Positions 19,738-27,717 of a stretch of 64,000 bases of DNA are shown here, in pieces. The notes beneath the pieces are model-generated. The model made no database searches and was not told the origin of the DNA. It worked only from the letters and a program-made list of their open reading frames with translations. A program made the position numbers and the translations under genes. How positions within the stretch are numbered: position 1 is the first letter of the stretch; each line of letters starts with the position of its first letter. The stretch spans positions 248,001 to 312,000 of the forward strand of contig NZ_JAUQSY010000002.1 in NCBI RefSeq assembly GCF_030580865.1, given 5' to 3'. The DNA comes from Hymenobacter aranciens. GTDB taxonomy: Bacteria; Bacteroidota; Bacteroidia; Cytophagales; Hymenobacteraceae.

Positions 19738-19766
19738 GGGCACTGGTTCAGACCAGTGTCCTTATT
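19738..19766 (+). terminator. Hairpin terminator after the TPR gene
   Basis: GGCACTGGT pairs with ACCAGTGTC around TCAG, followed by a short T-rich stretch. Confidence 0.6.
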
Positions 19767-20190
19767 CTGGCAGAGTTAATTTAACATAATATAAATTATA
19801 AGACAATTATTTGGGATGGTTTTGAATGGTTTTCTGGTTAGTTTCCGGTTGGGTAGCTGGATTGTTCTTGCTGAGTTAATCGTAGTTTGGGGGTGTGTTG
19901 GGTATCATGTATTATGTGTCATTTTTGAGTTGTGGTGTGAGCAACGCGTCACACACGCTACACAGTAGCTATTTCTTTTGTCATTGAGAAAGGGAACGGT
20001 GCAGATGCCGAGGTGTAGCCATAGCTTCCGCAGGAGTATTATAAAAAAAATGTAGCTGCAGATGCTTCAGTGGCTCTAAGTTATTGCTGACTCAACAAGA
20101 GGCTCAATAAGAAACAGCAGTTATAAATCTCAGCCCCTCCTTCGGTACGGCAATAAAAAAGAGAGAAAGTAAAAAAACGGGAAGTACCTT
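19767..20190. other. AT-rich intergenic region without a gene
   Basis: About 420 bp, much richer in A+T than the flanks. No convincing ORF, tRNA or repeat beyond a partial TTTAACATAAT at 19778. It marks the left edge of an accessory block that runs to about 22.8 kb. Confidence 0.5.
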
Positions 20191-20265
20191 AAAGTATAAA
20201 AAAGTACAAAAAATAATTATAAATTTGTACTTTTTTATACTTTTTAGAATTATTTACTACTTTTG
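20191..20265 (+). promoter_or_regulatory. Palindromic operator and promoter of the 20315 gene
   Basis: AAAGTATAAAAAAGTACAAA (20191-20210) is perfectly complementary to 20224-20243; the spacer is 13 nt. A -7 element TACTTTTG follows at 20258-20265. No TTG lies at normal spacing; the right arm of the palindrome covers the place of the -33 box. This looks like an operator for a dimeric DNA-binding protein, perhaps the gene's own product. Confidence 0.6.
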
Positions 20266-20314
20266 ATGCTAGCACTCGTATTATTGCTACTCCTTCTTTT
20301 TTTGTACCTAGCAT

Positions 20315-21301
20315 ATGCCTAAACTAATTGACTATCCCAGAACTACCTATGCCAGTGCCTGGGAAATAGCTGAAGTTGTAGACGACACCGGTGGTAAGTG
20401 CGCCATTGATACTGCAGCCCGCAAGCTCAATCGGAAAGTTAGTGGCTCCTTCAAAGCTATTATCGGCTCAGCCGTAAAGTTTGGGTTAATGACCAGCAAG
20501 CGCGAATTGCTCAGCACAACAACCCTGTTTAAGCGTATCAAACATGCTTACGACAAACAGGAAGAACTGCTGTTTCACCGAGAAGCTTTCCTGACGCCGC
20601 CGTTATTCACGCAGCTTTGCCGGAAGTTCCGCTCCCGCGAGCTACCCGTACAGATGCTCGATGTGATGCTCATCCGCGAGTTCGGCGTAGAGGAAATCAA
20701 TGCCCAGGCAGTCGCCCGGGCTTTTGTGGAGGGCGCGCGTATGGTTGGGCTAATTGATGAACACAATATAATTGCTGATATCGACCAGCTTGCCAACCAA
20801 CAAACTCCCCGGCGCGAACTCGCTAGTCCCCCACCCTCACTCAATAGCTTTCGCTCTGCCGACACCGGTATGGCCACTGCAGCGCCTACGGCAACTGCAG
20901 AAACAAAGACCACACCGACGGCCACCTCGATAGCTTCCTCAGTCGCACCGACACGCCCGGCCAATCAAGCTCGTCCTATTACTGAAATAAGCAGTTCGGA
21001 TGCCGTCGCATCCCTGTTTGGGCTGAATAACATACAACCAACTGCTTCACCAGTTCCTGTCGATAAGTCTTCTACTGCTCCGACGCTTCCGATAGCCCAA
21101 CCCTCCCCAACATTAGTACCTCCTGCAACAGCCGCAGCCCCAACACCCCCTAACCGGCCGCCAGCCAGCTCTACTCCTACTTACCTCATCCAAATCAGCG
21201 GGCCGGGAGTCGATACCAGCTTATCGATAGTTGATGTGGACGACCTGGCCATTGTACAGGCAATGCTGGAGAAAATCAAACGGCAGATTAGTACCATCTA
21301 A
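20315..21301 (+). CDS. Unknown protein with winged-helix-like N-terminus
   Basis: 328 residues, family not recognised. Residues 1-70 resemble a winged helix (SAWEIAEVVDDTGGKCAI, FKAIIGSAVKFGLMTSKREL). Residues 85-155 form a second helical unit (FLTPPLFTQLCRKFRSRELP, ARAFVEGARMVGLID). Residues about 165-285 are a Pro/Thr/Ala-rich linker. The last 40 residues form a compact domain (YLIQISGPGVDTSL, VDVDDLAIVQAMLEKIKRQI). This order resembles DNA-binding proteins of mobile or defence loci, but no function is claimed. AT-rich upstream region and a strong palindrome suggest autoregulation and horizontal acquisition. Confidence 0.75.
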   Translation: MPKLIDYPRTTYASAWEIAEVVDDTGGKCAIDTAARKLNRKVSGSFKAIIGSAVKFGLMTSKRELLSTTTLFKRIKHAYDKQEELLFHREAFLTPPLFTQLCRKFRSRELPVQMLDVMLIREFGVEEINAQAVARAFVEGARMVGLIDEHNIIADIDQLANQQTPRRELASPPPSLNSFRSADTGMATAAPTATAETKTTPTATSIASSVAPTRPANQARPITEISSSDAVASLFGLNNIQPTASPVPVDKSSTAPTLPIAQPSPTLVPPATAAAPTPPNRPPASSTPTYLIQISGPGVDTSLSIVDVDDLAIVQAMLEKIKRQISTI

Positions 21302-21318
21302 TACAGGGCGACCCTTTC

Positions 21319-21335
21319 ATTCATTATGTTAAACT
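21319..21335 (-). repeat. Copy of the TTTAACATAATGAATG repeat
   Basis: The 16-base core read on the - strand is identical to the copy over the maf start (4264-4279). It lies in the gap after the 20315 gene; the rest of the 260-bp gap shows nothing else. Confidence 0.45.
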
Positions 21336-21561
21336 GGCTGCGAGTTAGCGGCAATTCCTTACCTTGCCATTCTCCACAGCCCACTAGGCCGTGGTTAAAA
21401 CAACATTGTGCATCCACACATTTGGTAAATAAACCAAGCAGCTTACCTTTCATATCAATAACGCCAACTTATTTAATCACATAAAACATTATTTTACAGA
21501 GCTTTGCATTAAAGTGACCACGCCTCACATATTACACATTTGGCCAAACCGCTCCGGTATA

Positions 21562-22023
21562 TTAGTGCGGGTCATCTTGCTTAATTCGGGGGTCGAACAC
21601 GAAATCCTCCCGCCCCGCCAGCCGAACCTTTGCAAAATCGGGGTGTTGGGTGTTGAATATATAATTGAACTCGTGGGCAATAACTGAGGACGGCACTCGT
21701 AGTACAGCCGCGTCACGCCGAGCATACCAGGCAGCTCCAATAGGCTGGCACCGAGCATAGTTCTGCGATAATTGCCAGTCGGCCGGAAGGTCGGCCAGCA
21801 ATAGTTCTTCTTTCGTGAGGTCATCTGGAAATTCTATTCGAACTACTTTAAACAGGTCGCTAAGTCCCTCCCCACTCCGATGGACCACGTTTTCGAGACA
21901 AGCCAGGGCACGGCTACCCGCCGCATAAATTACAAACTGACCACGCACGTTCCAACGCGCCGGATAGCCCGATGCCACCAGGGCATCGGCATACTTAGCC
22001 AGGCAGATGCGGTAAACTTCCAT
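21562..22023 (-). CDS. RES-domain toxin (NAD-degrading family)
   Basis: 153 residues. RES features: YRICLAKYAD at the N-terminus with the conserved Arg, ARWNVRGQFVIYAA, ALACLENVVHR with the conserved Glu, and VPSSVIAHEFNYIFNTQHPDF. RES toxins degrade NAD+ (phosphorylase or hydrolase) or ADP-ribosylate targets and are neutralised by Xre/ParS antitoxins. The ATG lies 12 bp after the antitoxin stop, typical of this toxin-antitoxin operon. AT-richer than the genome average. Confidence 0.88.
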   Translation of the reverse strand: MEVYRICLAKYADALVASGYPARWNVRGQFVIYAAGSRALACLENVVHRSGEGLSDLFKVVRIEFPDDLTKEELLLADLPADWQLSQNYARCQPIGAAWYARRDAAVLRVPSSVIAHEFNYIFNTQHPDFAKVRLAGREDFVFDPRIKQDDPH

Positions 22024-22035
22024 TGACCGGATAGC

Positions 22036-22482
22036 CTAGGCCAGGTCGCCGTAGGCAATTCGGTTCAGTTCCTCAGCTACCAGGTCGATACCGCCACTGG
22101 TTTGCAACAGGCTTAGTGGCAGCTGCCCACCCAGACCATAGGCTGACTTATTGAGCCAACGCCGAAAAGTGGCACCATCGCCAAATATCTCTTCCCCTTG
22201 CCGGGCCAGGGCAAACATTTTCAGCACCTGTTCGCTCGCGGCCGGGCTGAGCCGCTTGCGCGCCTGCCGATAGGTCCGCAGGGTTTTAGTGGTGGTGTGC
22301 AGCAGGTCAGCCAACTCATCAACGTGCAGCTGCAGTACGCCGGCCACATCGAAGGCAGTTTTGGCCAGCACGCCGGTGCGGGCTTCCATTACCAGAGCAA
22401 AGGGGTCGGCCACAACGGTAGCCAGACTCAACAGAGCAGCTGAGTAAGTAGAGACGGAGCGGTGAGCGGCAACAGCTATCAT
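22036..22482 (-). CDS. Xre/MbcA/ParS-type antitoxin of the RES toxin
   Basis: 148 residues from ATG at 22480-22482 (an in-frame TTG lies 21 bp further upstream). The N-terminal half is an Xre-like helix-turn-helix (VDELADLLHTTTKTLRTYRQ). The C-terminal half has the toxin-binding DUF2384 signature: LNKSAYGLGGQLPLSLLQTSGGIDLVAEELNRIAYGD in three adjoining pieces. It binds the RES active site and probably represses the operon through the palindrome just upstream. Confidence 0.9.
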   Translation of the reverse strand: MIAVAAHRSVSTYSAALLSLATVVADPFALVMEARTGVLAKTAFDVAGVLQLHVDELADLLHTTTKTLRTYRQARKRLSPAASEQVLKMFALARQGEEIFGDGATFRRWLNKSAYGLGGQLPLSLLQTSGGIDLVAEELNRIAYGDLA

Positions 22483-22512
22483 GGCAGGGAAAGAAATTTT
22501 CAACTCAAAGAT

Positions 22513-22547
22513 GGGAAAAATTTCTTTTATAACGAGAAAATTTTCCC
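22513..22547. promoter_or_regulatory. Candidate operator of the Xre/RES operon
   Basis: GGGAAAAATTTCTT (22513-22526) and GAGAAAATTTTCCC (22534-22547) form an imperfect palindrome (12 of 14 pairs) 30 bp before the antitoxin ATG. A third AAATTTTC half-site is at 22493-22501. Confidence 0.55.
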
Positions 22548-22615
22548 TTTGGGTTCAACAGCCTAATCAGCGCCTCCCTCCTACTTCCAGCAACTTCTTA
22601 AAACAGAAACCCAGA

Positions 22616-22638
22616 CCGCCAATCATTATGTTAAATAA
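22616..22638 (-). repeat. Copy of the TTATTTAACATAATGAT repeat
   Basis: On the - strand this differs at one position from 4351-4372. It lies in the 280-bp gap between the toxin-antitoxin operon and the TonB receptor, where nothing else is visible. Confidence 0.45.
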
Positions 22639-22827
22639 ATAATTATCCAGCAAACGACAAGCGGCAAATTTTTGCTCCCTTAATTGAGCCACTTGAGTAC
22701 CGGGGAGAACACACTCCCTCCGTCGATTCCGCCCCACGGCCGCCGAAACCTGATTCCACCGGCACACACACCCACATGACCGATTTACCAATCGGCTCAA
22801 TTAGCAATGTAACGTCTTGACAATTAG

Positions 22828-25428
22828 CTAAAACCTCGCTATCACCCGCAGATTTACCACGCGCTGGGAGAGGTAGCTGGGTACGGCATAGGTGCGGCCA
22901 TTGACGTCCTGCAGATAGCTGTAGCCGGCCACGTTATTGGCATCCAGCACGTTCAGGATTTCCAGACCCAGCCACAGGCTTTCGAGGCTGTAGAGGTGGG
23001 GCCGGGGGCCGGTGCGCAGGCTGAGGACTTTCGACACGCCGAGGTCGACGCGCTTGTAGCTGCGGGTCAGCTCGTCGGTGCCACGCTCGTCGGGCAAATT
23101 GGGCGGGCTGAAGGGCAGGCCGGTGCCGAAGACCACGTTGACATAGCCGCGCACGGAGGGGTTGTCGGGCAGGTGGTCCTGGAAGAAGATACCGACGTTG
23201 AGGCGCTGGTCCTGCGGGCGGCGGATGTAGCCTTTGGGGGCGCGGCCCGCCACGCTGCCGTCGGGGTTGTAGGTAGTGGTGGAGTCGTCGCTGAGGTTTT
23301 CGCGGGTGGTGAGCACGCCCAGGCTGAACCACGACTCGGCCCCTTTCACGAACTCGCCGCTGATGCGGGCATCGAAGCCGGCGGCGTAGGCCGTAGCGTT
23401 GTTGCGGGCGAAATAGCGCAGGCGCACGTTATCCACGTCGTAGGGCACCACGTCGGTAAGGTACTTATAATAGGCTTCGGTGGTGAGCTTAAACGGCCGG
23501 CCGAACTGCTGAAACGTGACGTCCTTGCCCACGATGAAGTGCAGCGAGCGCTGCGCCCGCAGCTCGGGGTTGAGGGCGCCGGTCTGAACCAAGGGCTGGC
23601 TGGAGTCGCGGCGCTCGCCAATCTGGCTGCGCAGCTCGCGGTAGAACGGCGGCTGGTAGTACACCCCCACGGCGGCCTTGAAGGAGCGGTTGGGATGGCG
23701 GCGGCTGATGGCCGAGAACTGCACCCGCGGGCTGATGACCGTCTGGCCGTTGACACTCCAGTGGTGAACCCGGGCCCCGTAAGTAAGCGTGCGCAAGGTA
23801 TCGAAAGCCCAGGTGTCCTGCACGTAGGCCTGGGTGCGGGTGCTGGTCAGCTGCAGGTTGGAGAGCAGGCGGGTGCGGCGGGAGTCGGGCACGAAGTCGG
23901 CCGAATCGACGAAGCTGTACTCGTCGAGCACGTCGGTGATTTTCTCGTGGCCGATTTTGGCACCCCAGCGCAGAGTATGGGCGCTGCCGGGCGTCCAGCG
24001 GCCGCGGTATTCGGCGGTGAGCACGCGGGCTTTGAGGGTATTGCGCGAGTGCCGGAACTCCGAGCCGATATTGCGCTGGCGCACGGGCTCATTGAACTGG
24101 TCGGAGTTGGGGTCGCGGTTGATTTCGGCAAAGGTGTAGGCGGCCTCCACGTCGCGGTATTCCAGCTCACGCGAACCCACGGCCGAGCCCAGCAGCTCCA
24201 TCTGCAGGCGCGGGGTGAAATCGTGCTTCAGGCTCAGGCCGCCCTGATAGGTGTCGTACTGCATCCGCTCGCGCCCCTTGTACACGATGAATAGGCGGCT
24301 AATCTGGTTGGTGGCAGTGGAAAAAGAGGCTTGGCCGGTTTCGGGCGAAAAGCGGTAGTCGTTGTGAACCAGCACTCCCAGCAGACTCAGCTGCGTGCGC
24401 TGCATGTCGTCCCTCTTGCCCAGCCCAATGGTGACGAAAGCCTGCCCATCGTAGAACGTGGGGTTGTAGCCGCCCTGCTGCTGGCGCAGGGAGCTGAGCA
24501 CGTACTGCGCATTTTTGTAGCGAATGCCCGCCAGGTAGCTCACCCGGCCGCTGGCCGAGCGGGCCTCGGCGTGGGCCGCGCCGCCGGTGAGGCTGGCCGT
24601 GAAAGAGGCCGCAAACTTCTCGGGGGTCTTGTAATCCACACTCAGCACCGAGGCCAGCTTGTCGCCGTACTTGGGCTGCCAGCCGCCGCTGCTGAACTCC
24701 ACGCTCCGCACCAGGTCGGGGTTGATGAAGCTCAGGCCCTCCTGCTGGGCGGTGGTGACGAGAAACGGCCGGTACACCTCGAAGCCGTTGACGTAGACCA
24801 GGTTTTCGTCGTAGTTGCCGCCGCGCACGTTGTAGGTGCTGCTGAGCTCGTTGTTGCTCTGCACCCCGGGCAGGGTTTTCAGGATGGCGTTGAAATCACC
24901 AAATGGTGAGGGCAGCACCTTGGCCGAGCGCGGGTCGAGGCGGGTGATGCTGACCTGCTCGCGCTCATTGGCCTCGTCGGAACGGGCCCGCACCGTCACG
25001 CCCCCCAGCGAACGGGCGTCGGTGCGCAGGGTGAAGCTGAGCTCGCGCCCGGCATCGGCGGGCAGGCTCAGTACCTGGCGCACCGTGGCAAAACCCAGCC
25101 GGCGCACCACCAGCACGGCCCGCTGGCCGGCGGCGGGCTGGCGGATTTTCAGCTCGAAATGGCCCTGAGCGTCGGTGTTGGCCCCGCCGGGCTGGCCCTC
25201 CACTCCTACTACGACCAGCTCCAGCGGCTGGCCGGCGGCGTCGCGCACGGTGCCGCGCAGGGTGAGGACGGTGGCGGGGCTCACGGCGGCCGGGGTAGTT
25301 TGGGCCCACCCGACCGGCACCAGTCCTATTCCCAACAGCACTGGCAAGCTCCCCCGGCCCACGGCCCGAACCAGCTTTCCTTTCCACAAACGAACGAACG
25401 GCAAACGCGGCGACTTTTTTTCTTTCAC
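22828..25428 (-). CDS. TonB-dependent receptor with CarboxypepD-regulatory-like domain
   Basis: 866 residues with a signal peptide (cleavage near VGWAQTTP). Residues about 55-135 are a carboxypeptidase regulatory-like beta domain (TLRGTVRDAAGQPLELVVVG), then a plug (LPGVQSNNELSSTYNVRGGN, YVNGFEVYRPF, SGGWQPKYGDKLASVLSV), then a beta barrel ending in aromatic Phe (VNLRVIARF). Outer-membrane importer energised by TonB; the substrate cannot be read from sequence and no SusD partner is adjacent. Start is GTG at 25426-25428, with the Lys-rich stretch KEKK right after it. rpe lies about 50 bp upstream. Confidence 0.9.
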   Translation of the reverse strand: MKEKKSPRLPFVRLWKGKLVRAVGRGSLPVLLGIGLVPVGWAQTTPAAVSPATVLTLRGTVRDAAGQPLELVVVGVEGQPGGANTDAQGHFELKIRQPAAGQRAVLVVRRLGFATVRQVLSLPADAGRELSFTLRTDARSLGGVTVRARSDEANEREQVSITRLDPRSAKVLPSPFGDFNAILKTLPGVQSNNELSSTYNVRGGNYDENLVYVNGFEVYRPFLVTTAQQEGLSFINPDLVRSVEFSSGGWQPKYGDKLASVLSVDYKTPEKFAASFTASLTGGAAHAEARSASGRVSYLAGIRYKNAQYVLSSLRQQQGGYNPTFYDGQAFVTIGLGKRDDMQRTQLSLLGVLVHNDYRFSPETGQASFSTATNQISRLFIVYKGRERMQYDTYQGGLSLKHDFTPRLQMELLGSAVGSRELEYRDVEAAYTFAEINRDPNSDQFNEPVRQRNIGSEFRHSRNTLKARVLTAEYRGRWTPGSAHTLRWGAKIGHEKITDVLDEYSFVDSADFVPDSRRTRLLSNLQLTSTRTQAYVQDTWAFDTLRTLTYGARVHHWSVNGQTVISPRVQFSAISRRHPNRSFKAAVGVYYQPPFYRELRSQIGERRDSSQPLVQTGALNPELRAQRSLHFIVGKDVTFQQFGRPFKLTTEAYYKYLTDVVPYDVDNVRLRYFARNNATAYAAGFDARISGEFVKGAESWFSLGVLTTRENLSDDSTTTYNPDGSVAGRAPKGYIRRPQDQRLNVGIFFQDHLPDNPSVRGYVNVVFGTGLPFSPPNLPDERGTDELTRSYKRVDLGVSKVLSLRTGPRPHLYSLESLWLGLEILNVLDANNVAGYSYLQDVNGRTYAVPSYLSQRVVNLRVIARF

Positions 25429-25476
25429 GAACTGGATAACGCCTCTCGGGTGCTTCTGGTATGCGGCAAATGGATT

Positions 25477-26187
25477 TTAGCGGCGGTCGGCGCTGGCTTC
25501 CTGGGTGTCCCAGGCGGCGAGGTGCTCGCGCAATTTGGCCAGCGTGGCCACCGGGCCCTCGGGGGCGCTGAACACGAAGTTGCCCGCCACCAGCACGTCG
25601 GCCCCGGCATCGACCAGCGGGCCGGCGTTGGCGAGGCTTACGCCGCCGTCCACCTCAATCAGGGCGTCGGAGCCGGCGTCGAGCAGCAGGCTTTTCACCT
25701 GGCTGACTTTTTTCAGGGTATTGGGAATGAAGGCCTGGCCGCCGAACCCGGGGTTCACCGACATCACCAGCACCAGGTCGAGGTCGGCGGCAATGTCTTC
25801 GAGCAAAGCCACCGGCGTGGCGGGGTTGATGGCCACCCCGGCGCGGCAGCCCAGCTGCTTGATTTGCTGCACCACGCGGTGCAGGTGCGGGCAGGCTTCG
25901 TAGTGCACGGTGATGCTGTCGGCCCCGGCATCGCGGAAGGCCGCCAGATAGTTCTGCGGCTCCTCAATCATGAGGTGCACGTCGATGGGCTGGCGGGCGT
26001 AGCGGCGCACGGCCTGTAGCACCGGCAGGCCGAAGGAAATATTGGGCACGAAACGGCCGTCCATCACGTCGAAATGCAGCCAGTCGGCGGCGCTGTCGGC
26101 CAGACGCTCGGTTTCGGCTTGCAGGTTGGCGAGGTCGGCGGCCAGGAAAGACGGGGCTAGTAGTGGGGCCCGGCGGGGTTCATTCAT
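25477..26187 (-). CDS. rpe: Ribulose-phosphate 3-epimerase
   Basis: 236 residues from ATG at 26185-26187. TIM-barrel motifs: LLAPSFLAADLANL, WLHFDVMDGRFVPNISFG, PIDVHLMIEEP, VMSVNPGFGGQAF, IEVDGGVSLAN, ADVLVAGNFVF. All metal and catalytic residues (His/Asp pairs in HFDVMDG and HLMI, Asp in VDGG) are present. Interconverts ribulose 5-phosphate and xylulose 5-phosphate. A -7 element ends five bases before the ATG, suggesting a leaderless mRNA. Confidence 0.96.
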   Translation of the reverse strand: MNEPRRAPLLAPSFLAADLANLQAETERLADSAADWLHFDVMDGRFVPNISFGLPVLQAVRRYARQPIDVHLMIEEPQNYLAAFRDAGADSITVHYEACPHLHRVVQQIKQLGCRAGVAINPATPVALLEDIAADLDLVLVMSVNPGFGGQAFIPNTLKKVSQVKSLLLDAGSDALIEVDGGVSLANAGPLVDAGADVLVAGNFVFSAPEGPVATLAKLREHLAAWDTQEASADRR

Positions 26188-26192
26188 GTCTG

Positions 26193-26200
26193 CGAAGATA
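26193..26200 (-). promoter_or_regulatory. -7 element of rpe, abutting the start codon
   Basis: TATCTTCG on the - strand, followed by five bases and the ATG. No TTG at normal spacing was found. Confidence 0.5.
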
Positions 26201-26391
26201 CGGCCACCCGGCAGAAGCCTCGTACTTTTGTTCGCTGCTCGGGCTTCGTAGGTGTTGGGTAATTGGTGTTCGGTTCCAGGTATTAGGGTAGCAAAAGCGG
26301 CTTGCTTTCCCAAAACCTAAAACCAAACACCAAATACCCAACACCCCAGACCGAAAACCTCATTCGGGCAGCTTTCGACTTTTAGATTTTT

Positions 26392-27006
26392 ATGCCCTAC
26401 CCCGTTCCGCTGCTCATTCGCGGTATCAACAACCTCTCCGATGCCCGCTACTGCGCCGGCATGGGGGCCGATAAGCTTAGCTTCATTCTCGACCCCGCCC
26501 TGCCCGGGCACCTGGCCCCGGCCGTGGTGAAGGAGTTGGCCGGCTGGGTGGCCGGCGTGGAGCTGATTGGCGAGTTCGACTCCCTGAGTGCGCCCGAAAT
26601 CAACGCCCTGGCCGCCGACTGCGCCCTCGACGCCGTGCTGCTGCGCACGCCCCGCCCCGCCGCCGAACTGGCCGAAATTGCCCCGCCGGTGCTGCTGGAG
26701 GTTGCTTTTGACCAGCTGCCCACCTTCCCCGCGGCCGACTTTAGCGATTCCGTAGCCGGCGTGCTGCTGGAGCTGCCCGAAGCCGTGGCCGCCTACGACG
26801 CGGCCCTAGCCAGCGACGCCGTGGCCATCCTGGCCCGGCAGCTGCCGCTGTGGCTGGGCCCGGGGCTGCACCCGCACCGCGCCCGCCAGGTGCTGGTGGC
26901 CGTGCGCCCGGCCGGACTGGTGTTTGCCTCGGGGCACGAAATCAAGCCGGGCCTGCGGGATTTTGACCAGTTGGAGGCGGTATTCGAGGCGCTAGAGGAG
27001 GAGTAA
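26392..27006 (+). CDS. TrpF-like TIM-barrel protein lacking the catalytic Cys
   Basis: 204 residues. The start LLIRGINNLSDARYCAGMGADKLSFIL and the end SGHEIKPGLRDFDQLEAVFEALEEE resemble phosphoribosylanthranilate isomerase (KICG..., PGVKD...). The catalytic Cys of KICG is replaced by Arg (LIRG), and the segment that should carry the catalytic Asp reads GVLLELPEAV. Isomerase activity is therefore unlikely. Divergent from rpe and not near other trp genes. Family role unknown. Confidence 0.6.
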   Translation: MPYPVPLLIRGINNLSDARYCAGMGADKLSFILDPALPGHLAPAVVKELAGWVAGVELIGEFDSLSAPEINALAADCALDAVLLRTPRPAAELAEIAPPVLLEVAFDQLPTFPAADFSDSVAGVLLELPEAVAAYDAALASDAVAILARQLPLWLGPGLHPHRARQVLVAVRPAGLVFASGHEIKPGLRDFDQLEAVFEALEEE

Positions 27007-27041
27007 CTGCAGCTCAGGCAACCATTTTCAGTTTGAAATTG

Positions 27042-27166
27042 TATATTTGTCTTGGGAGCGGAACGTTTCGGACGCTTAAGAGGAGGACGGATTTGGCTTG
27101 CTGAATCTATGTGCATTGCTCGCCGCTCATTTGGAAGGCCAACTACTCACGTAGTTGGCCTTTTCT
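27042..27166 (+). ncRNA. Candidate small RNA between promoter and terminator
   Basis: A -7 element TATATTTG at 27042-27049 is followed about 85 bp later by a hairpin (AAGGCCAACTAC / GTAGTTGGCCTT, 27136-27162) with TTTTCTT. The interval has no convincing ORF. The hairpin also contains the stop codon of the convergent gene ending at 27147. No -33 TTG at normal spacing. Could simply be a bidirectional terminator plus a spurious promoter. Confidence 0.35.
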
Positions 27167-27605
27167 TATACATAGTCACAAGCACCAGGCGACGACGGCC
27201 GGGCCGGTACTCCAGCACTGCACTTACCAGACCAGTCGGCTGACTACTCTGAAGCTCGCAGCACGGCATGGGATGTTTTCCCAAACGTGGCTTGCCGACA
27301 ATGATGCTATCGGGTTGCAACACCCAGTCTACCAAGTCTTGAAAGTCGGCTTGTACAATAGGGAGTTGTCCTTGCGCCAGCTGCGATGCCGCCGCGTGTA
27401 ATCCATGTTTTTTGAGCGTATGACGTACTCCTGACAGGTCAAGCATTACCGTAAAACCGGCCACTTGGAGGCCAGTAACAGCTAGAATGTCGGCGGTCAT
27501 TTTTTGCGTCACCTCCCCAACGCGGTAATAACTTTCGCTATGCGGGATGGCAGGCTTCTGCAATTGAAGAAGTAGGTCGGCAATAGTGGCAAATTCCTGG
27601 TACAT
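27147..27605 (-). CDS. PBECR-type putative nuclease/toxin domain protein
   Basis: 152 residues from ATG at 27603-27605. The C-terminal 90 residues contain SGVRHTLKKHG, the GQLPIVQADFQDLVDWVLQP segment with PDSIIVGK, and a final LEYRPGRRRLVLVTMYK. This order (basic RHTxKKHG, then D...PD.I..G, then ..L.L.TMYK) matches the phage Barnase-EndoU-colicin-RelE-like (PBECR) nuclease folds, usually parts of large phage or conjugative proteins. Here it is stand-alone with an N-terminal helical region. A -7 element TACATTTA ends five bases before the ATG. No antitoxin gene seen. Confidence 0.55.
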   Translation of the reverse strand: MYQEFATIADLLLQLQKPAIPHSESYYRVGEVTQKMTADILAVTGLQVAGFTVMLDLSGVRHTLKKHGLHAAASQLAQGQLPIVQADFQDLVDWVLQPDSIIVGKPRLGKHPMPCCELQSSQPTGLVSAVLEYRPGRRRLVLVTMYKKRPTT

Positions 27606-27705
27606 GGTGGTAAATGTAGGGTTTCGGCCGCCCAGTACACCCACAACCTGCCTGTGTTAGCTGAATTGATTCGTTTATCTGACGAACTCCATCTGCAGCC
27701 CTGCG

Positions 27706-27713
27706 TAGGTTTG
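27706..27713 (+). promoter_or_regulatory. -7 element of the APP1-like gene, abutting the start codon
   Basis: TAGGTTTG matches TAnnTTTG exactly and ends four bases before the ATG at 27718. Confidence 0.5.
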
Positions 27714-27717
27714 CCCC

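Noticed and set aside
22567..22800. 77-codon ORF on the - strand upstream of the toxin-antitoxin operon
   Set aside because: No homology-like features and it overlaps the dispersed repeat; treated as intergenic.
22996..24294. 432-codon open frame antisense to the TonB receptor
   Set aside because: Same compositional artefact; the receptor reads through as one intact protein.
27052..27243. 63-codon ORF on the + strand
   Set aside because: It runs through the terminator hairpin and opposes the PBECR-like gene; composition is not protein-like.
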